From NCBI GenBank assembly GCA_013368445.1, contig JAACJO010000003.1, forward strand, positions 1,674,001 through 1,738,000: DNA of 64,000 bases, read 5' to 3'. The notes beneath the pieces were generated by a model, which was not told the origin of the DNA, did not search any database, and was given only the letters and a program-made list of their open reading frames with translations. Below are positions 1-11,842 of the stretch, piece by piece. The position numbers were made by a program, and so were the translations under genes. This DNA comes from Leucocoprinus leucothites. Lineage: Eukaryota > Basidiomycota > Agaricomycetes > Agaricales > Agaricaceae. The first letter of the stretch is position 1, and every line of letters starts with the position of its first letter.

Positions 1-583
1 TGGCATCCCTCTGTCTCGTTGGCTGGGATACTGGAGAGGGTCGAGGCAATGCGTAGTCTCCTGCGGTGTCTCTGGAGGGGGGCAAAGAACTATGTGCATG
101 TATGCTGGTCCCCACAACTGGTCGTTGTACCGGACTCTCTAAAATTTCCGGCCCATGCTTCTGAGGCGATGTTAACACAGGCACCTCATTGGGTGCTCTG
201 AGAGGCGGAGTTACATTAAGCGATTTCCTCTTCCCATTATTCGGCACCGCCGTCTGCTCTCTGACGGTACTAGGGTGGGCAACGAGTAGTTGATCGGGGC
301 CCGAATTGGTGGGAGCTACGACCTGTGGAGTTGCTGGCACCGGTACTGGTACTACTGCTTGCAAAACCTTTGGAGGTTTCCTTTTGGCCCCGCTCTTGGT
401 CGGTTGTTCATGCTGGGTAGTAGATGCTGAAGCAGCTGGCAATGCAGGAGGTGCAACGGCACCGACAGCAGTGAGTTTCTCGACGAGCGCAGCTTTAGCT
501 AGTTTCGAGTACCCATTCAAGCCCTTTTCCTTGCAGAGAGCCTTGAGCTGTGGCACGGTCAGCTTCTGTAGATTGGGCGACAT
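1..583 (-). CDS. SAP-domain protein, 3' part cut by window edge
   Basis: An uninterrupted reading frame starts at the ATG at 583 (minus) and runs off the left edge, giving about 194 visible residues. The first 40 residues form a SAP motif: a helix-turn-helix with 'LTVPQLKALCKEKGL' followed by 'GYSKLAKAALVEKL'. SAP motifs bind AT-rich scaffold DNA or sit in RNA- and chromatin-related proteins. After it the chain is proline-, serine- and valine-rich, without a recognisable fold and probably disordered, with basic patches such as 'GAKRKPP' and 'NNGKRKS'. The C-terminal domain that would identify the protein lies outside the window. The start codon is about 100 bases downstream of the stop of the methyltransferase gene on the same strand. 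Seen: the frame and the SAP motif. Inferred: a nuclear DNA- or RNA-associated role. No precise function can be assigned. Confidence 0.75.
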   Translation of the reverse strand, partial: MSPNLQKLTVPQLKALCKEKGLNGYSKLAKAALVEKLTAVGAVAPPALPAASASTTQHEQPTKSGAKRKPPKVLQAVVPVPVPATPQVVAPTNSGPDQLLVAHPSTVREQTAVPNNGKRKSLNVTPPLRAPNEVPVLTSPQKHGPEILESPVQRPVVGTSIHAHSSLPPSRDTAGDYALPRPSPVSQPTRQRDA

Positions 584-615
584 GGCGCAAGGATTCAAAG
601 AGGTGACGCTTGTAC

Positions 616-624
616 CATATATAC
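616..624 (-). promoter_or_regulatory. TATA-like element upstream of the SAP gene
   Basis: The minus strand carries a TATATATG run about 35-40 bases upstream of the ATG at 583. It lies in the roughly 100-base gap after the stop of the upstream methyltransferase gene. Position and composition suit a core promoter, but such AT runs also occur by chance. Confidence 0.3.
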
Positions 625-683
625 AAACTCGTGATACATGGCCCCCACTTGTTCTAATTAAATATATGCATATATGCATGCGT

Positions 684-2411
684 TTACTCTATCGAAGGTA
701 TCGACGGAGCTATAACAATTGCAATATTCCTCCCACTGCCCGCAGCCTGGTCGAAAAGATTAACGAGCTGCGCCTGCACATCCGTACACCCCTCAGAGCG
801 CAAAGTTTCCTCTATCCACACCATCCTATCAAGAACGATAGCACTCTCAACAACAGGCCCAACAAGGCACCGCAAGGTGTGTACAACCTCGAGGAGACGC
901 TCCAAACCAACATCTCGCTCTGCCCCCAGGTCATTTGAAGTATGACCGAGATAAACCCCCATCTTCTTCCCAGCAACATCTATGAAAGTCCCCCAGTTAT
1001 TATATGCTGTGTCTCTTAGTCTTCCGAGCCTCCGCATCTCAGGTGTAGCACCCGTCCCAGCTTCATTCAAATCAAAGTTCTGAGTTTTGGCTGCCGGTAG
1101 GCGTGACCATGGGAGTTGGCGTCCGGGATTCAGGTTGATATTCATGTCAGGTATAGTATCTGCGCTTTGAAGCTGTCGAATTTTCTTTCCTAGCAAGGCT
1201 CGCCAAGTCACTTTACGAAGCGCTAGCTCTACTGAGGGTGCGGGCACAGGAGGGGAATGGCCCGCTAACCACGTTAATGGTATCTGCGCTGCAAGGTGAT
1301 ATGCTGAAGTTGGTAGATCTATAGGAGGGGAAAGGCTTTTCATGTACATGGATAGCGGAAAATCTAGTACATTTTAGTAGTCAGTCTCGACTCAGAAATT
1401 GGTTCACCTACCGCCTGCATTCATCAAGTTATAACAGCATCCAACAACCACAGAAGCTGCGAATTTCCACGTCCTGTTGTCCGACCGCGACCGGGAGAAC
1501 GTCCGCATGATGTCAGGAGTGAGGGAGCCACAAGCATGTAAGCCAACGAGTAGTACGGGGATCTCGTGCCCCTCAACTGGAGGCCTTTCGGTAACCCACT
1601 CGTCGATTGTTTTGAACAATTCCTCTGGTGTAATATGGATCGTCTTGTGCGTGATTGGTGGATTCTCCTTAGAAGGGGAGGGCAACAGCCGACTTTCCCA
1701 ACGCCGTGCGCCAATTGTTTGGGCTTCATCCGCATCTAGAGCAAGAATACGTGTCCGTGGTAATTGCAACTTGAGTGCTCTTGTCAAGTAGCCCTAGGTA
1801 AAATAAAAAGTAATTATTTTCCATCCGATTCAAGCGGACGGAATACACAGACTTGACCAGCACCAATATCGACAATTCTCAAATCGGCCGGATTCCATGC
1901 ATTGGCATTGATCGTGGCCAAAACATACTTTGCCATGCGGCTGACTTCGTGCGCCTTCTTGGGTGACATGCCAGTCTCCTTCATAATGGGTAGAGCATCT
2001 AAGAAGACGGGATCTCTTGGTAGCTGTACTCCCCGAATTTGATCTAGGAGACTGGACAAAGCAGCTGGAATTGGTGATAGACTGTCATCGTTGAACACCA
2101 AGTTGACAGTGAAAGGATAGAGCGCACTGGGTCCCGGTTGTATAGTGGTGAACGAGGTCTAGCCATCCTCGCGCAGTGTGCTTGCTCCAACTCTGCCACT
2201 CAAGCCACACGAATGGGAGTTCTTTGTCCTCGCTGGCTAGTTCGTTAGGGTGGAGGCATAACAGATACCGTACAGCCGACGATGTCAAGATGGCGTGGAG
2301 CTGAGCAAGTCGGGGAGCGTTCGCCGAACGGTAATCTTGATCACTAGTGGATACGGACAATGAGATGTGGTTTTGCATGGAGTGCGCAACAAATTTACCG
2401 ATCCCAATCAT
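684..2411 (-). CDS. METTL25/RRNAD1-type SAM-dependent methyltransferase, with an unexplained frame change
   Basis: Three exon blocks are clear. The N-terminal block (ATG at 2411) contains 'YLLCLHPNELASEDKELPF'. The middle block has 'PFTVNLVFNDDSLSPIP' and the SAM-binding motif 'VDIGAGQ', spliced with good GT-AG borders to 'GYLTRALKLQLPRTRILALD'. Then come the family signatures 'LVGLHACGSLTP' and 'GCCYNLM', and a last exon of about 220 residues. These are hallmarks of the METTL25/RRNAD1 (methyltransferase-like 25) family of S-adenosylmethionine enzymes; the fungal substrate is not known to me. The odd point is between about 2110 and 2200. The frame that reads 'WLEWQSW' and the one that reads 'PGPSALYPFTVN' differ, and no GT-AG pair of normal size joins them. 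This could be one or more small indels (assembly error or pseudogenisation) or an unusual intron. The two downstream introns are normal. Confidence 0.8.
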
Positions 2412-2733
2412 GACCCTAAATAGGCTCAACCCGACTGAGAGGGAGATCCACTTATTTTGACTCTTAACTCCTCGTAACCTGGCTTCTCACCAAACCTCAA
2501 GTCAACCCGAATAAAGAGAGGCTGTATTCAGAAATCCGAGCGAACATGTGTATCAAAGTCCAAGTCCATGGTCAAGTCCATTACATATGAAGAGATCCGG
2601 AATTATTGCAGAACCAGGTAATCGATGATAAGATAGAATGCAGAAAATGTCGATAGAATGTTTTTAGAATATCATAGAGGGATTTAGTCGTATATAGGAA
2701 GAGGGAGGAGTCTGGTAAATCTTGATTAGGGAT
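2412..2733. other. Intergenic, 322 bases, upstream of the methyltransferase and downstream of PLD
   Basis: Holds the promoter of the methyltransferase gene and the 3' end region of the phospholipase D gene, both minus strand. It is AT-rich with no reading frame or RNA gene that I can support. Confidence 0.5.
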
Positions 2734-5700
2734 TTATCCATCAAGAAAAACGAGGGCGAACCTGTCCGCATTAAACAAGAAATTATTGGCGATATCCTCG
2801 CCTTCCAAGAATCGGGTCGGGTATACAACTAGATAGTAGGATGTGAGTTACTGAAGGCTTAATCCCGAACTCGAGAAATACCTAGATGTCCGTTCAGTTC
2901 ATTCAGTAAGTTCTCCATTTCATCCCGCTCCCATTTCTCAAATGGCTCGCTGCCCTTTGCCGGCTTTCGGGAACGTTCACCGTCGTTGCTGGGTAAGTGA
3001 GAATTAGGTGTATGCTGCTGTTCACTGCTATTCTCTCGAGTGGTCTCGGAAGCAGCATCATTAGCGTCCGGAGAAAGAGCCGCAGCTTGGGACGTCTCGT
3101 CCCCAGACTCCGAAGGAACTCGGGCTGTCGGTTCACCTGTCTCCGTGTTCTGAACGACAGATGATCAGGGGACGTAGGTAAAATGTAATTGATGACTGAC
3201 CGGTTTCCTCAATCGCTCGTGATGGGCCACAAACTCCTTGTACTGCTTCCAGGTGGTCACAGAGTCATCGGGTATCGCATGGAAGACTTTGCGATATATC
3301 TCCGTCTTAAAGGCGAATCATCAACAAGTCAATCACGGGTAAGTAATCAAGAGCCTGACGAACATTGTAAGCGGTACTTGCGACCCAAACATTCTTCCAG
3401 AAAGCGTCCGAGATGGGGTCTTCAAACCCATCAGGATCGACGTGCGGTCTGCGAATTGGTACTGTCCATTTTGTTCTGGGTTTGCTCGCCTGGTGCTTCC
3501 ACATGATGCTTGTGCTCGAGGCTCCATTACGATCTTCGCCATCTGGTTGATGACCAAGGGGGTCGTCGGTCGCATTACTCTTGGTAGAGTTACAGACATC
3601 TTTCTTGGGAGGATCTACGCCATTGTATTTCTCCGAGCTATCCAAGATAGGATTGGTGCAATTGGGTTCAGGGTTGGCAGAATCAGCTTGTGATGAAGGA
3701 GGTCGTCCATCCACAATCGTCCTTTCCTCGATAGTAGGAACTTCGGAACTTGCAAACCCTGTCCTTTCGTTTCCTTCCGCCGTGAAATCCTTACGCTCTG
3801 CTCGAAGTATGGCATCTCCAACGTGAGGTTCATGACCCTCACGCTTCAGTCCGGCTTTGTGAAGCTCTTTGGATGCCACTCCGGAAATGTCCTCTCCAAT
3901 GCCTACGCCAACTGTTGGATCACACCGTAAATAATGAGACAGACAGACGGCTAGAATACAATCCACCTTGTTTGATACCATTCAGGCCACTCTTCACGAA
4001 ATCACCAGCTCTGGTATGTCCTGATGTTTTGGATATATTTTCATCTTGTCCATATTGTTGGGTACTGTCTGGATCCCACGGCTCTTGTTCAAATTCCGGT
4101 TGCACGGGGTCATGCGCCATTAGGTCCTCTTCATCGAGCGCATCGACATCAACCCCAAGGTGCTCTCGCATCAACCGCACTCGCAGGGTATGTGCAAAAC
4201 GGCCAAATTTGAAGGGACGACCTGCCATTGTGCTAAGATCACCAGCAATAAGCGCCTATCTCCGAGTACAGGACAAGGCGGACCGTACCCGTCAATCATG
4301 TCAGTATCTCTGATCACGGCAGCCAATTCCGAATCCCTATCGCCCCGTTGAGACCGTTCGTTTATATTCGCACTGCCTATGATCGCCAAGCGATCGTCAA
4401 CGATGCAAACTTTACCGTGGATATATACCTGCTTGCCTGAGTGAGCTCGGTTGGGGTGTGGGAGCCAAGGGCACGAACCTGTTCGGTTGTCAAGACGTCT
4501 CCACGCATTTTTGCCCAATTCCTAAGTGAAAATACGGAAATATAGTCTTCGGGCTGTCGCTCGTAGTGAGAGCCTATTCTCGGCACGAAGGCCTTGTGGA
4601 CGTACCTCTATGCCTTCTTTTCTCAATCTCGAGAAAATGGAATTTGGTCCACGAGCAATGGTCCTATTCTGACACTCCAGGATAATCCGGATCTGAAAGG
4701 GCTTGAGCAGAAGTCAAGTGAACATAGACCAGGACGTACTGCACTGGCATCACTATGGTCAACGGGGAAAGTAAACCCTGGCAACAGTGGTATGACGATG
4801 CAGCACTTCCATGGCGTCCTATCCTTGTGTGCTTTGATAATTCTGTGAACAAGGGCGTCTCCGATGTTATTCTCAATTTTCACGTCGTTTACCGTGGTCC
4901 TAGGCAAATATGTCAGGGTGGACGAAAATTTCACTCATGCTGGGCTCACGATGTTATGAAGAATTGGTTCTCGATATAAACAAAGTGTTCCGACATTTGA
5001 ATTGCTGCGGAAGAATTCATTCAGACTACTCAATACCCGGCACGGATATTACCACTGTACCTTTGAGGTATGCATTTTGAATGGAGTGTTCAATCTTGTC
5101 CGGCGTGCCCATTGACCAAGGACCTGCGGACCGACAAATTTGCATCTCACATGTTCCTGTAAGACCCATCTGTGTCAGCTCCCCAGGTTTGAACTCGGGC
5201 GGGGGCAATAAGAATGGCATCAATCGCGTATGGTTCTGTGACGAATAAAGTTTCAGTCGTTATGAAGCGCTGAGCGAGCCAAATACAGACTTTTATTCTC
5301 AACAGATAGTTCCATCTAGGGATATATTAATTAACCAGCCAGGAATAAACAGGCGATCATACCTCTGAACAAAGTGGCGCGCAAGATCTCGTGCCGGCTG
5401 ACCGACGATCTGCATTGCAACATCATGCCTACTGTATATCAGCCAAGGCCGAGCACGCTATTCAATCAACGCACCAAGGCATCCTGGGGCACTTCGTCCG
5501 ATCATACATGTCTTCTTCTGGCTTATTCAAAGTGTGGAAGTCATGAATGCGAGGATTGCTGTAATCCTTGCCTGATCAAATAATATGAGAATCAGTCAGG
5601 TTGTAAGGAGGATATGTAAAACACCTGGCCAGATTTTAGGACTATCGGTACCGTCGACATCGTCAGCCAAGACGTGTTGTGGTGTGTCCCACCTAAACAA

Positions 5701-8700
5701 GTAAGACGTCTGATATGGTAAGATAACAAAGTAAAATTACCGTCCGAAACACAAGTCTATTCCGCCCATGAACGCAATAGCTTGGTCAATGACGCACAGT
5801 TTTTCATGCTGGAATAAGACATCGATAAAAAAGGCAAATGATCCATTGGAAGGCGAAAGCGTACATGAGCCCAGTAAAAGGTTCCCGTTTGGAAATGAGA
5901 AGGCGATCTCTGAACCATAATATTGGGGTGAAGGCTCATAAGTCGTTGTTTGGCATAGCTAAAGTTTGATTAGATTTTTGTAGCCAACACCTGAAATATA
6001 CGGACTTGCTGTCTGTAGGAGTCGTTCGATTGGAGACTTCCTGACTTGTGGTTGGTGAGGCAATGAACGAAAATATGATATGAAACATAAACATACTAAA
6101 GAATAATGTAAATCTTAACGCCTTCCTTGGCTTTCCTCTCAAGCAAGTGATCCAACCGATATCTCTCTTTCCCTGGCCTTCGCATAAGCAACTCTACAGG
6201 CATCATTCAGCAGCAAGAATACGATTATCCCGAAAATAGCTACCTGGAGACAACCACCAGTCATGGATGCAGATCACCTCCTTGGCGAGCAGTATGGCTC
6301 GAGACAGGTTCCAGAAGTAATCCCGCTAAGAAGAGTTACCATCACCGTAAATATCGAACAAAGCGAGACTTACACCGTCGACAAGCCACTGTGCCGCTAC
6401 ATTCAGACGAATTGGAGCAAAGCTGTCAAACCTGTTTGTACCGGTGTATGGGCTAGATGATGCACTCCTTTCAAGTGCAGTGATCCACTGAAGCATTTGA
6501 CGCTATAAAAATTCACCTAAGATCTGGGTTTGATTTAAAAACAGAGGCTAATGACACGTACCTCATTCTTGGCATAAAGTTTTAACTTCATCTGAGAGTT
6601 GACGATATAAAATGTATGTTTTGAAACATCTTCTGAGTTTTTCTTTTTCTTCGTGATTTCCTGGCCGGATTGGCTGCCATTTCGAGTATTCTCCCGATCA
6701 CCCGACAATGCGACGGGGTTCAAGTTAGTAGATGGATCAAGCATTGGCGTCCGAGTACGTGGGGGAAGGGAAATGGCGCTTGAAGAATCGGAGTCTTCAT
6801 GATGGTCGTCCGCTTCACTTTTGCGTGCCCTGTCGTGGTTTCCTCGTTGGTCTAATCCTGAATCCAGGTGAAACACCCTGGAAATCCGTGACTTCAGGGA
6901 CCCTAGCAAGGAGCGGCCATCGCTGTCACGATTATTGCTCTGGCGATCTGGATGTGAATTCGGTGGCTGTAGGTGCTGCTGTTGGAGGGCAGGATATTCT
7001 GTAACTTCGGAATCTGGTTTCTCGGGCGATGAAAACGGATGTTCGATCATGGCTAGATCATTATGAATCAAGTTCCCGAGACCTTGCCGATAATAACGTT
7101 TTGGTCGCTCAATCCTAAAGTCAGGATCGAAGAGGAAAACATCCCATATAGTGACCTGCATATTGTCAGTGGTGGGCCTTCCGTGAGTGCAATTAACAAA
7201 ACGAACCTCCCCGGGTTCATCAACAACGACCAAACAGCTTTCCCGGGCAGCAGACCAACGAAGTTCATTTTTTGCCTTCCAGCTAAGCCCTTTCCTCCCA
7301 AACCCACCCCCACCATTGTTGATAGCATGAAGTTGTAGGTATCCGCCCTTGTACTGTGCTCCACCTGACTGGGCGAGAGAAATTGAAAGGGCGCTAACCT
7401 CCAAGAAGGCAGACAACCTGTTAGATGATGGATGGAACATCTGAACAGGGAATTGAGTTATTTGAATTAATCTCTACATACTTGCCGACATACTACTGCA
7501 CGTATGAGCTTGATGAGATAGGTCTCTAGTGCTTCCCGCTGAAGTCGAGCAAAAGAGGCTTGATCGATGTTCGCGTCCTCCTTTTTCAGGAATTTGAGGT
7601 AAGGAATGCCTTTTCGTGATGGTCAATCAATATTCCTCAGAGCTAGACTATGACTCACTTGTCAGGGGAAATTCCGGGAGCTGGTCACCGAGACGATTGT
7701 AAACGTTTGAAACTGTGTAGTGCGTATGCAAGGAGAAGAAATCTCTGAGTTGGCGATATATGACCCATCGTGCAGCACCATTTGCATACTCGCACTCGAT
7801 ACGAAAAGCTGTTCTCTTCTCTTCAGTGGGGTGGTAACTGTCACTGATGCGAATGCGCAGCCTATGAAGAAGAATTGGAACTCTTCTGTGGCCTTTCTCG
7901 TCTCTCTCCAGATAAAGCCGCAACATCAACGTAGAGAGGCCACCGGTAATGAGTTCATCCGTGATGTTTACCTTTGGAGAGGTAACCGCGACGGATGGAT
8001 GGTTCGAGTCAGTGTTTTCCTGTTCACCACTGTCCTGAACGTTGGGAAGCAAAGACCGCAGTTTTGCCCACCTGACTTTGCCTCCTTTGTTTTCAGAATG
8101 TGAATGGGGAAGAGAGAGTGCACGGCGAAGACCGTTTAGAGGCCCGGGTTGTATCGCAGAAGAACGACGGTTTTCGTCATTGGTTAAATGCCTCCGGGGT
8201 GGAATCATAGGGTTTTTGTTTGGAAGCTGTGTCCCGTCCTCAATTGTCCCGTTCACTTCCTGGTCGGCGGCATGTTCACCGTGTTCTCGAATACCTTCTG
8301 GCTTTGGAGACCTCCAAGGGACTGTACTTCGTGAAGACTCTTCCCTTGGCGATTCATGGAGCGACCGGATAGGACCAACGGGACGCCCGTCGTCACTACG
8401 ACTTTCCCTACGCTTTCCTTTTCTGTCCATGGAGTTTTGATCTCTTGAATGAAATGACTCCAGAGCCCCACGAAAATCGGTACTTGTGCGGGAAAATGGT
8501 CGATCGGCGCTGTCGTTTGAAGGACTAGGGTGAAGGTCGCTCCATTCAGGCTGGAGGCTACTGCTGTGCCTCGATGGTGAATGAGGGAATGAATATGCAA
8601 AGGATAACGACCGTGGGGGCCCTGTCCTTGTTGCAGGTGTATTGGGTGGGGACCTGCGATTGGGAAAGCGGTGACTAGAACCTTGACCCTGGCCGTCGCG

Positions 8701-8922
8701 CGACTGCGACTCGGGGTGGACGTGGTCACCCGCACCACCAGCGGAGAGGTCTGACGCTATATGGCTGCCGTTTGCCCATGCTTCTTTGTCACCTAGCGCA
8801 GTTTCCTCGTGTGATGGGAACCCAAACAACTGCGAGCCGGAACTGGTCTCTGCGTTTTCTGGGGCAGAGTTGTGAGGATGGTGATGCGCAACTGCATTGT
8901 GGACCACCTTCGCCAGCGACAT
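2734..8922 (-). CDS. SPO14: Phospholipase D, PX-PH type (SPO14/PLD1)
   Basis: Hydrolyses phosphatidylcholine to phosphatidic acid and choline at membranes; in fungi this supports vesicle traffic and sporulation. The ATG at 8922 has an in-frame stop just upstream. Exon 1 (about 420 residues) is a Ser/Pro/Arg-rich disordered leader and then the first half of a PX domain ('[15 protein letters not shown]'); the PX domain continues across an intron with '[11 protein letters not shown]'. A PH-like segment follows ('[12 protein letters not shown]'). Catalytic motif 1 is H-E-K-L-C-V-I-D at 5785-5808, directly after a spliced 'FYWAH'. Motif 2 is H-G-K-V-C-I-V-D at 4396-4419, followed by '[19 protein letters not shown]'. 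The C-terminal exons end in '[18 protein letters not shown]' before TAA at 2734-2736. I followed the exons through both HKD motifs and the C-terminus and found the frame intact. It encodes roughly 1,800 residues, at the upper end for fungal PLD1, mainly because of linkers. Confidence 0.93.
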
Positions 8923-9115
8923 TACCGGCTATAGTGTTCTCGGAGGATTCAATCTATGCAAGAGGAGAGACAGCTGAGATGGACGCGGAAGGCGGATTGG
9001 AACGTGAGCAGTCCTTTTTGACTTCGCGCAGTGATGCTTTTGATGCATGGCGTCATAGTTTGGCAGGCCATGCTATACTCTCTCCAAGCTACTTAATGTA
9101 ACATACATGGATGCC

Positions 9116-10765
9116 TCAACTCACAGCCCTTTTGGCTGCAGCTCTACCCGCCTTGCGGCCAAAGACAGCGCCCGCAGTTAAGCCGCTTCCACCAGGATAA
9201 TTGCCATAATACAAGCCACCAACCATCTCCCCAGTAGCAAACAGCCCCTCAATTTCAGTTCCCTTGACACCGATGACGCTGGCCGTAGAGGGGCTGATTG
9301 CAACACCCCCGAATGTGAAAGTAACTCCACATGCGACTTTAACAGCCATAAACGGTGCCTTGTCAATCGTTAGTGCCCAGTTTGACTTGGGAAGCGAAAG
9401 ACCGGCGGTCCCTTTGTTGTCTTTAACCGCAGGGTCCCAATGGATATTGGGATTCTGATTTTGATATGCCTCCACCGCTTTGTTGAACTCTTCAATAGTC
9501 CCCACCAGCCGATCTTTAGCTGAGGAGTCCAGTCCTCGTCCAACCAGCAGTGTAGCAAGCTCTTCTACAGATCCTCCATATATTTTTTCTACCACTCCAT
9601 CTCCATATTCTTCTTCCCTCAATTTCCCAGTTACTTTTGAGTCCCAGATCTGGAATGCGAACCCTCCAGGTTGCATTAGGATGGCACGCCCAAATTTGGC
9701 ATAGGTATAATTGCGAAAGTCCTCGCCCTCATCCACAAATCGCTCGCCCTTCGCATTCACCATGATGCCCAAGGGATACCCCGACTTTGTAAATTGGTTC
9801 GTGAGCCCCCGCTGCCCTTGGTCAGCAGAGGTATTCGCATCCCAGCATGTACTGTGGCAGCCTTCCCAGTCGCCTGCCATCTGGGCCCCAACGTGCTTCG
9901 CAATTTCAAAGCCATCCCCAGTGTTGTATGGAGTTCCTCGGACCTGAAAGGAAAGGTGATCAGTAAACTTACTTTTGTGTTATCAGCATTACCAACCCTT
10001 GCTCTTCCCCATCCTTCTCCGAGATACTTCTCCCTCAATTCACGGCTTGCTTCGAATCCTCCGGCGGCGAGGACAACTGAGGGGGTAGTTAGAATGATTT
10101 CTTCGCTTTGTCCGCCCTCTCCCGTTTGAAGCACCTTGAGGCCTGTTACACCACTGTCTCCTACGATCACATCGACAGCTTTAGTATTAAACATAGTTTG
10201 TACCCCTATCCTAGCCAGCGCCTTGGTATGAGCCTCGATGAGACCTTTTCCGCCGTCTCTGACACTCAGAACCATACCACCCCAGAACACCTGGCGGCCA
10301 TCGACTTCATATGCTTGTCTGTTGAACGACATCGTGAAATCCACCTCGACATCGTCTTTTAACCACTGTATAGCTTCCCTTGAGCCTTTCACGACCGCCT
10401 CGACTAAATCTGGGTCTGACCGCCCACTTGAAAGTCTCTGAATGTCGGAGGTGAATTTCCCTTCGGTATAGGGTTCCAAATCGATCCGAGATGCCTGACT
10501 CGGCGTCACATTAGAGACAAGACCCAGTATATCTGCTAGACCTTGGTGGACAGTTCGGTGGGCTCCAGCAGTGAAGTACCCATTTCCTCCAACCCATTCG
10601 GGTGGACACTTATCAATAAGAAGAACTAAAAGAAATCAAAATAGGTACGTCTGGAAGAAACGAAGTGAGCATACCTCTTCTACAGCCTGATTGAATTGCA
10701 GCATAAGCAGCACAGCTCCCTGCATGGCCAGAGCCCACGACAACGCAATCGTACTGGTAACTCAT
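9116..10765 (-). CDS. FAD-dependent oxidoreductase, fumarate reductase/tricarballylate dehydrogenase-like
   Basis: Three exons; the ATG at 10765 begins 'MSYQYDCVVVGSGHAGSCAA', a Rossmann FAD-binding motif (GxGxxG) at the extreme N-terminus. Intron 1 (near 10630-10675) restores 'CRRVLLIDKCPPEWVGGN', and a second intron lies near 9940-9985. The FAD_binding_2 fold is supported by 'VVLAAGGFEASRELREKYLG' and by the C-terminal 'GLFATGEMVGGLYYGNYPGG' and 'SGLTAGAVFGRKAGRAAA', typical of the flavoprotein subunit of fumarate reductase, 3-ketosteroid dehydrogenase and TcuA-type tricarballylate dehydrogenase. The 'PPEW-GGN' stretch points most to the TcuA-like group. It lacks an N-terminal targeting sequence, so a soluble cytosolic enzyme is likely. 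The true substrate is not determinable; it could be a dicarboxylate, a tricarboxylate or an enone. It ends 193 bases upstream of the PLD start on the same strand. Confidence 0.88.
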
Positions 10766-11842
10766 TGTTTGGGGTGGTAAAAGTTCACAGTTGCTCTCCT
10801 ACCAGAGTTGTGGGTTTTATTGGAATTGTGTTGCAAATGCTCGCACTCCCACTGGATTATTATCATGGTGCTTACCGCGTCACTTGGATCATGTGCAGCC
10901 TGTAATTGCTTTCTGCAGTTCTAAGATTAGAACCCAAAATAGAACTTCTACAGGCGCTAATGAGCACCTAAGTTGGATTGAAAGCTATAAGGAAAACACT
11001 TTGATGTCAATTGTTTCGGCAACTTGCATTACAAATAGCAACGGTTAGATGGTTCTTCACAGCAGCGACAAGGCAAGGCGCAAAATATGCATTTAATTAT
11101 CCCTGGAGTTTCACATTGACGCCTTCGACACACAAAATGTCAGTAAAGGAGGAGAGATAATAAGTACCAGGAGATGCTGACTGGATTTCCTTTACGTCCT
11201 CAGATAGAAACAAAGAAAGGGATGGTAACCCCTGAGGCTATGATGGACAGGCCGCCCTGAGGCACAATGAATGCCTGTATGTAACTTTCAGTGAAGAGCA
11301 GCTCTCAAGGGGTATCGTGAAAGGCAGTTGAGAGGTTCAGTGATTCCAAAATGAAATTCGAGCCTCAGCCACCCTTGCTGCCATAAATTTGAATAAACTT
11401 TGTTGTGGTTCTTGTATTTATCCCGCGTATCTGCCAAGCGCCATCAGTCCTTGCAACGATCGGTTGGCCACGAGATGCTCGCGCATTCTTCAGGCTTCAT
11501 CGGGCCTCCAGTGAGGCAGTGGCAACTCCCTGTGAACATTTGCCACGGTGTCAGTGGAGCCCAATTGACCATGGGTCTTCAGGGCAAAGAAGTTCGGGCT
11601 CGGACCTCTATCTCCACCACCACGCTTCCGAATGAGTTTTGAAGGCAAAGTTCCACAAGGTCCAGAAAGTTGTTAAAATGGAAGGGCTTGTTCAGTGAAT
11701 CACCTGACCAACCAAAGGGCAGTGAAAAAGTGCCGAATCGATTCATAAACTTGATTCTGCGCTGATTTACTCTGAGACACACACAAGTCGCAGTATCAGT
11801 CGTTCCATAAACACTGCTTACACCACTTGCACAAGGTCGTAA
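10766..11842. other. Intergenic region with no supported gene
   Basis: About 1.1 kb between the FAD enzyme start and the end of the unknown gene. Short open frames exist on both strands. One on the minus strand at about 11579-11746 begins with an ATG and reads 'MNRFGTFSLPFGWSGDSLN'. None resembles a known family, and none shows a coherent exon series. It may include untranslated sequence of the unknown gene at 11843-13157. Confidence 0.4.

Noticed and set aside
306..938. Plus-strand open frame of 210 codons
   Set aside because: It is antisense to the SAP-domain gene and the end of the methyltransferase gene; it arises from their codon bias.
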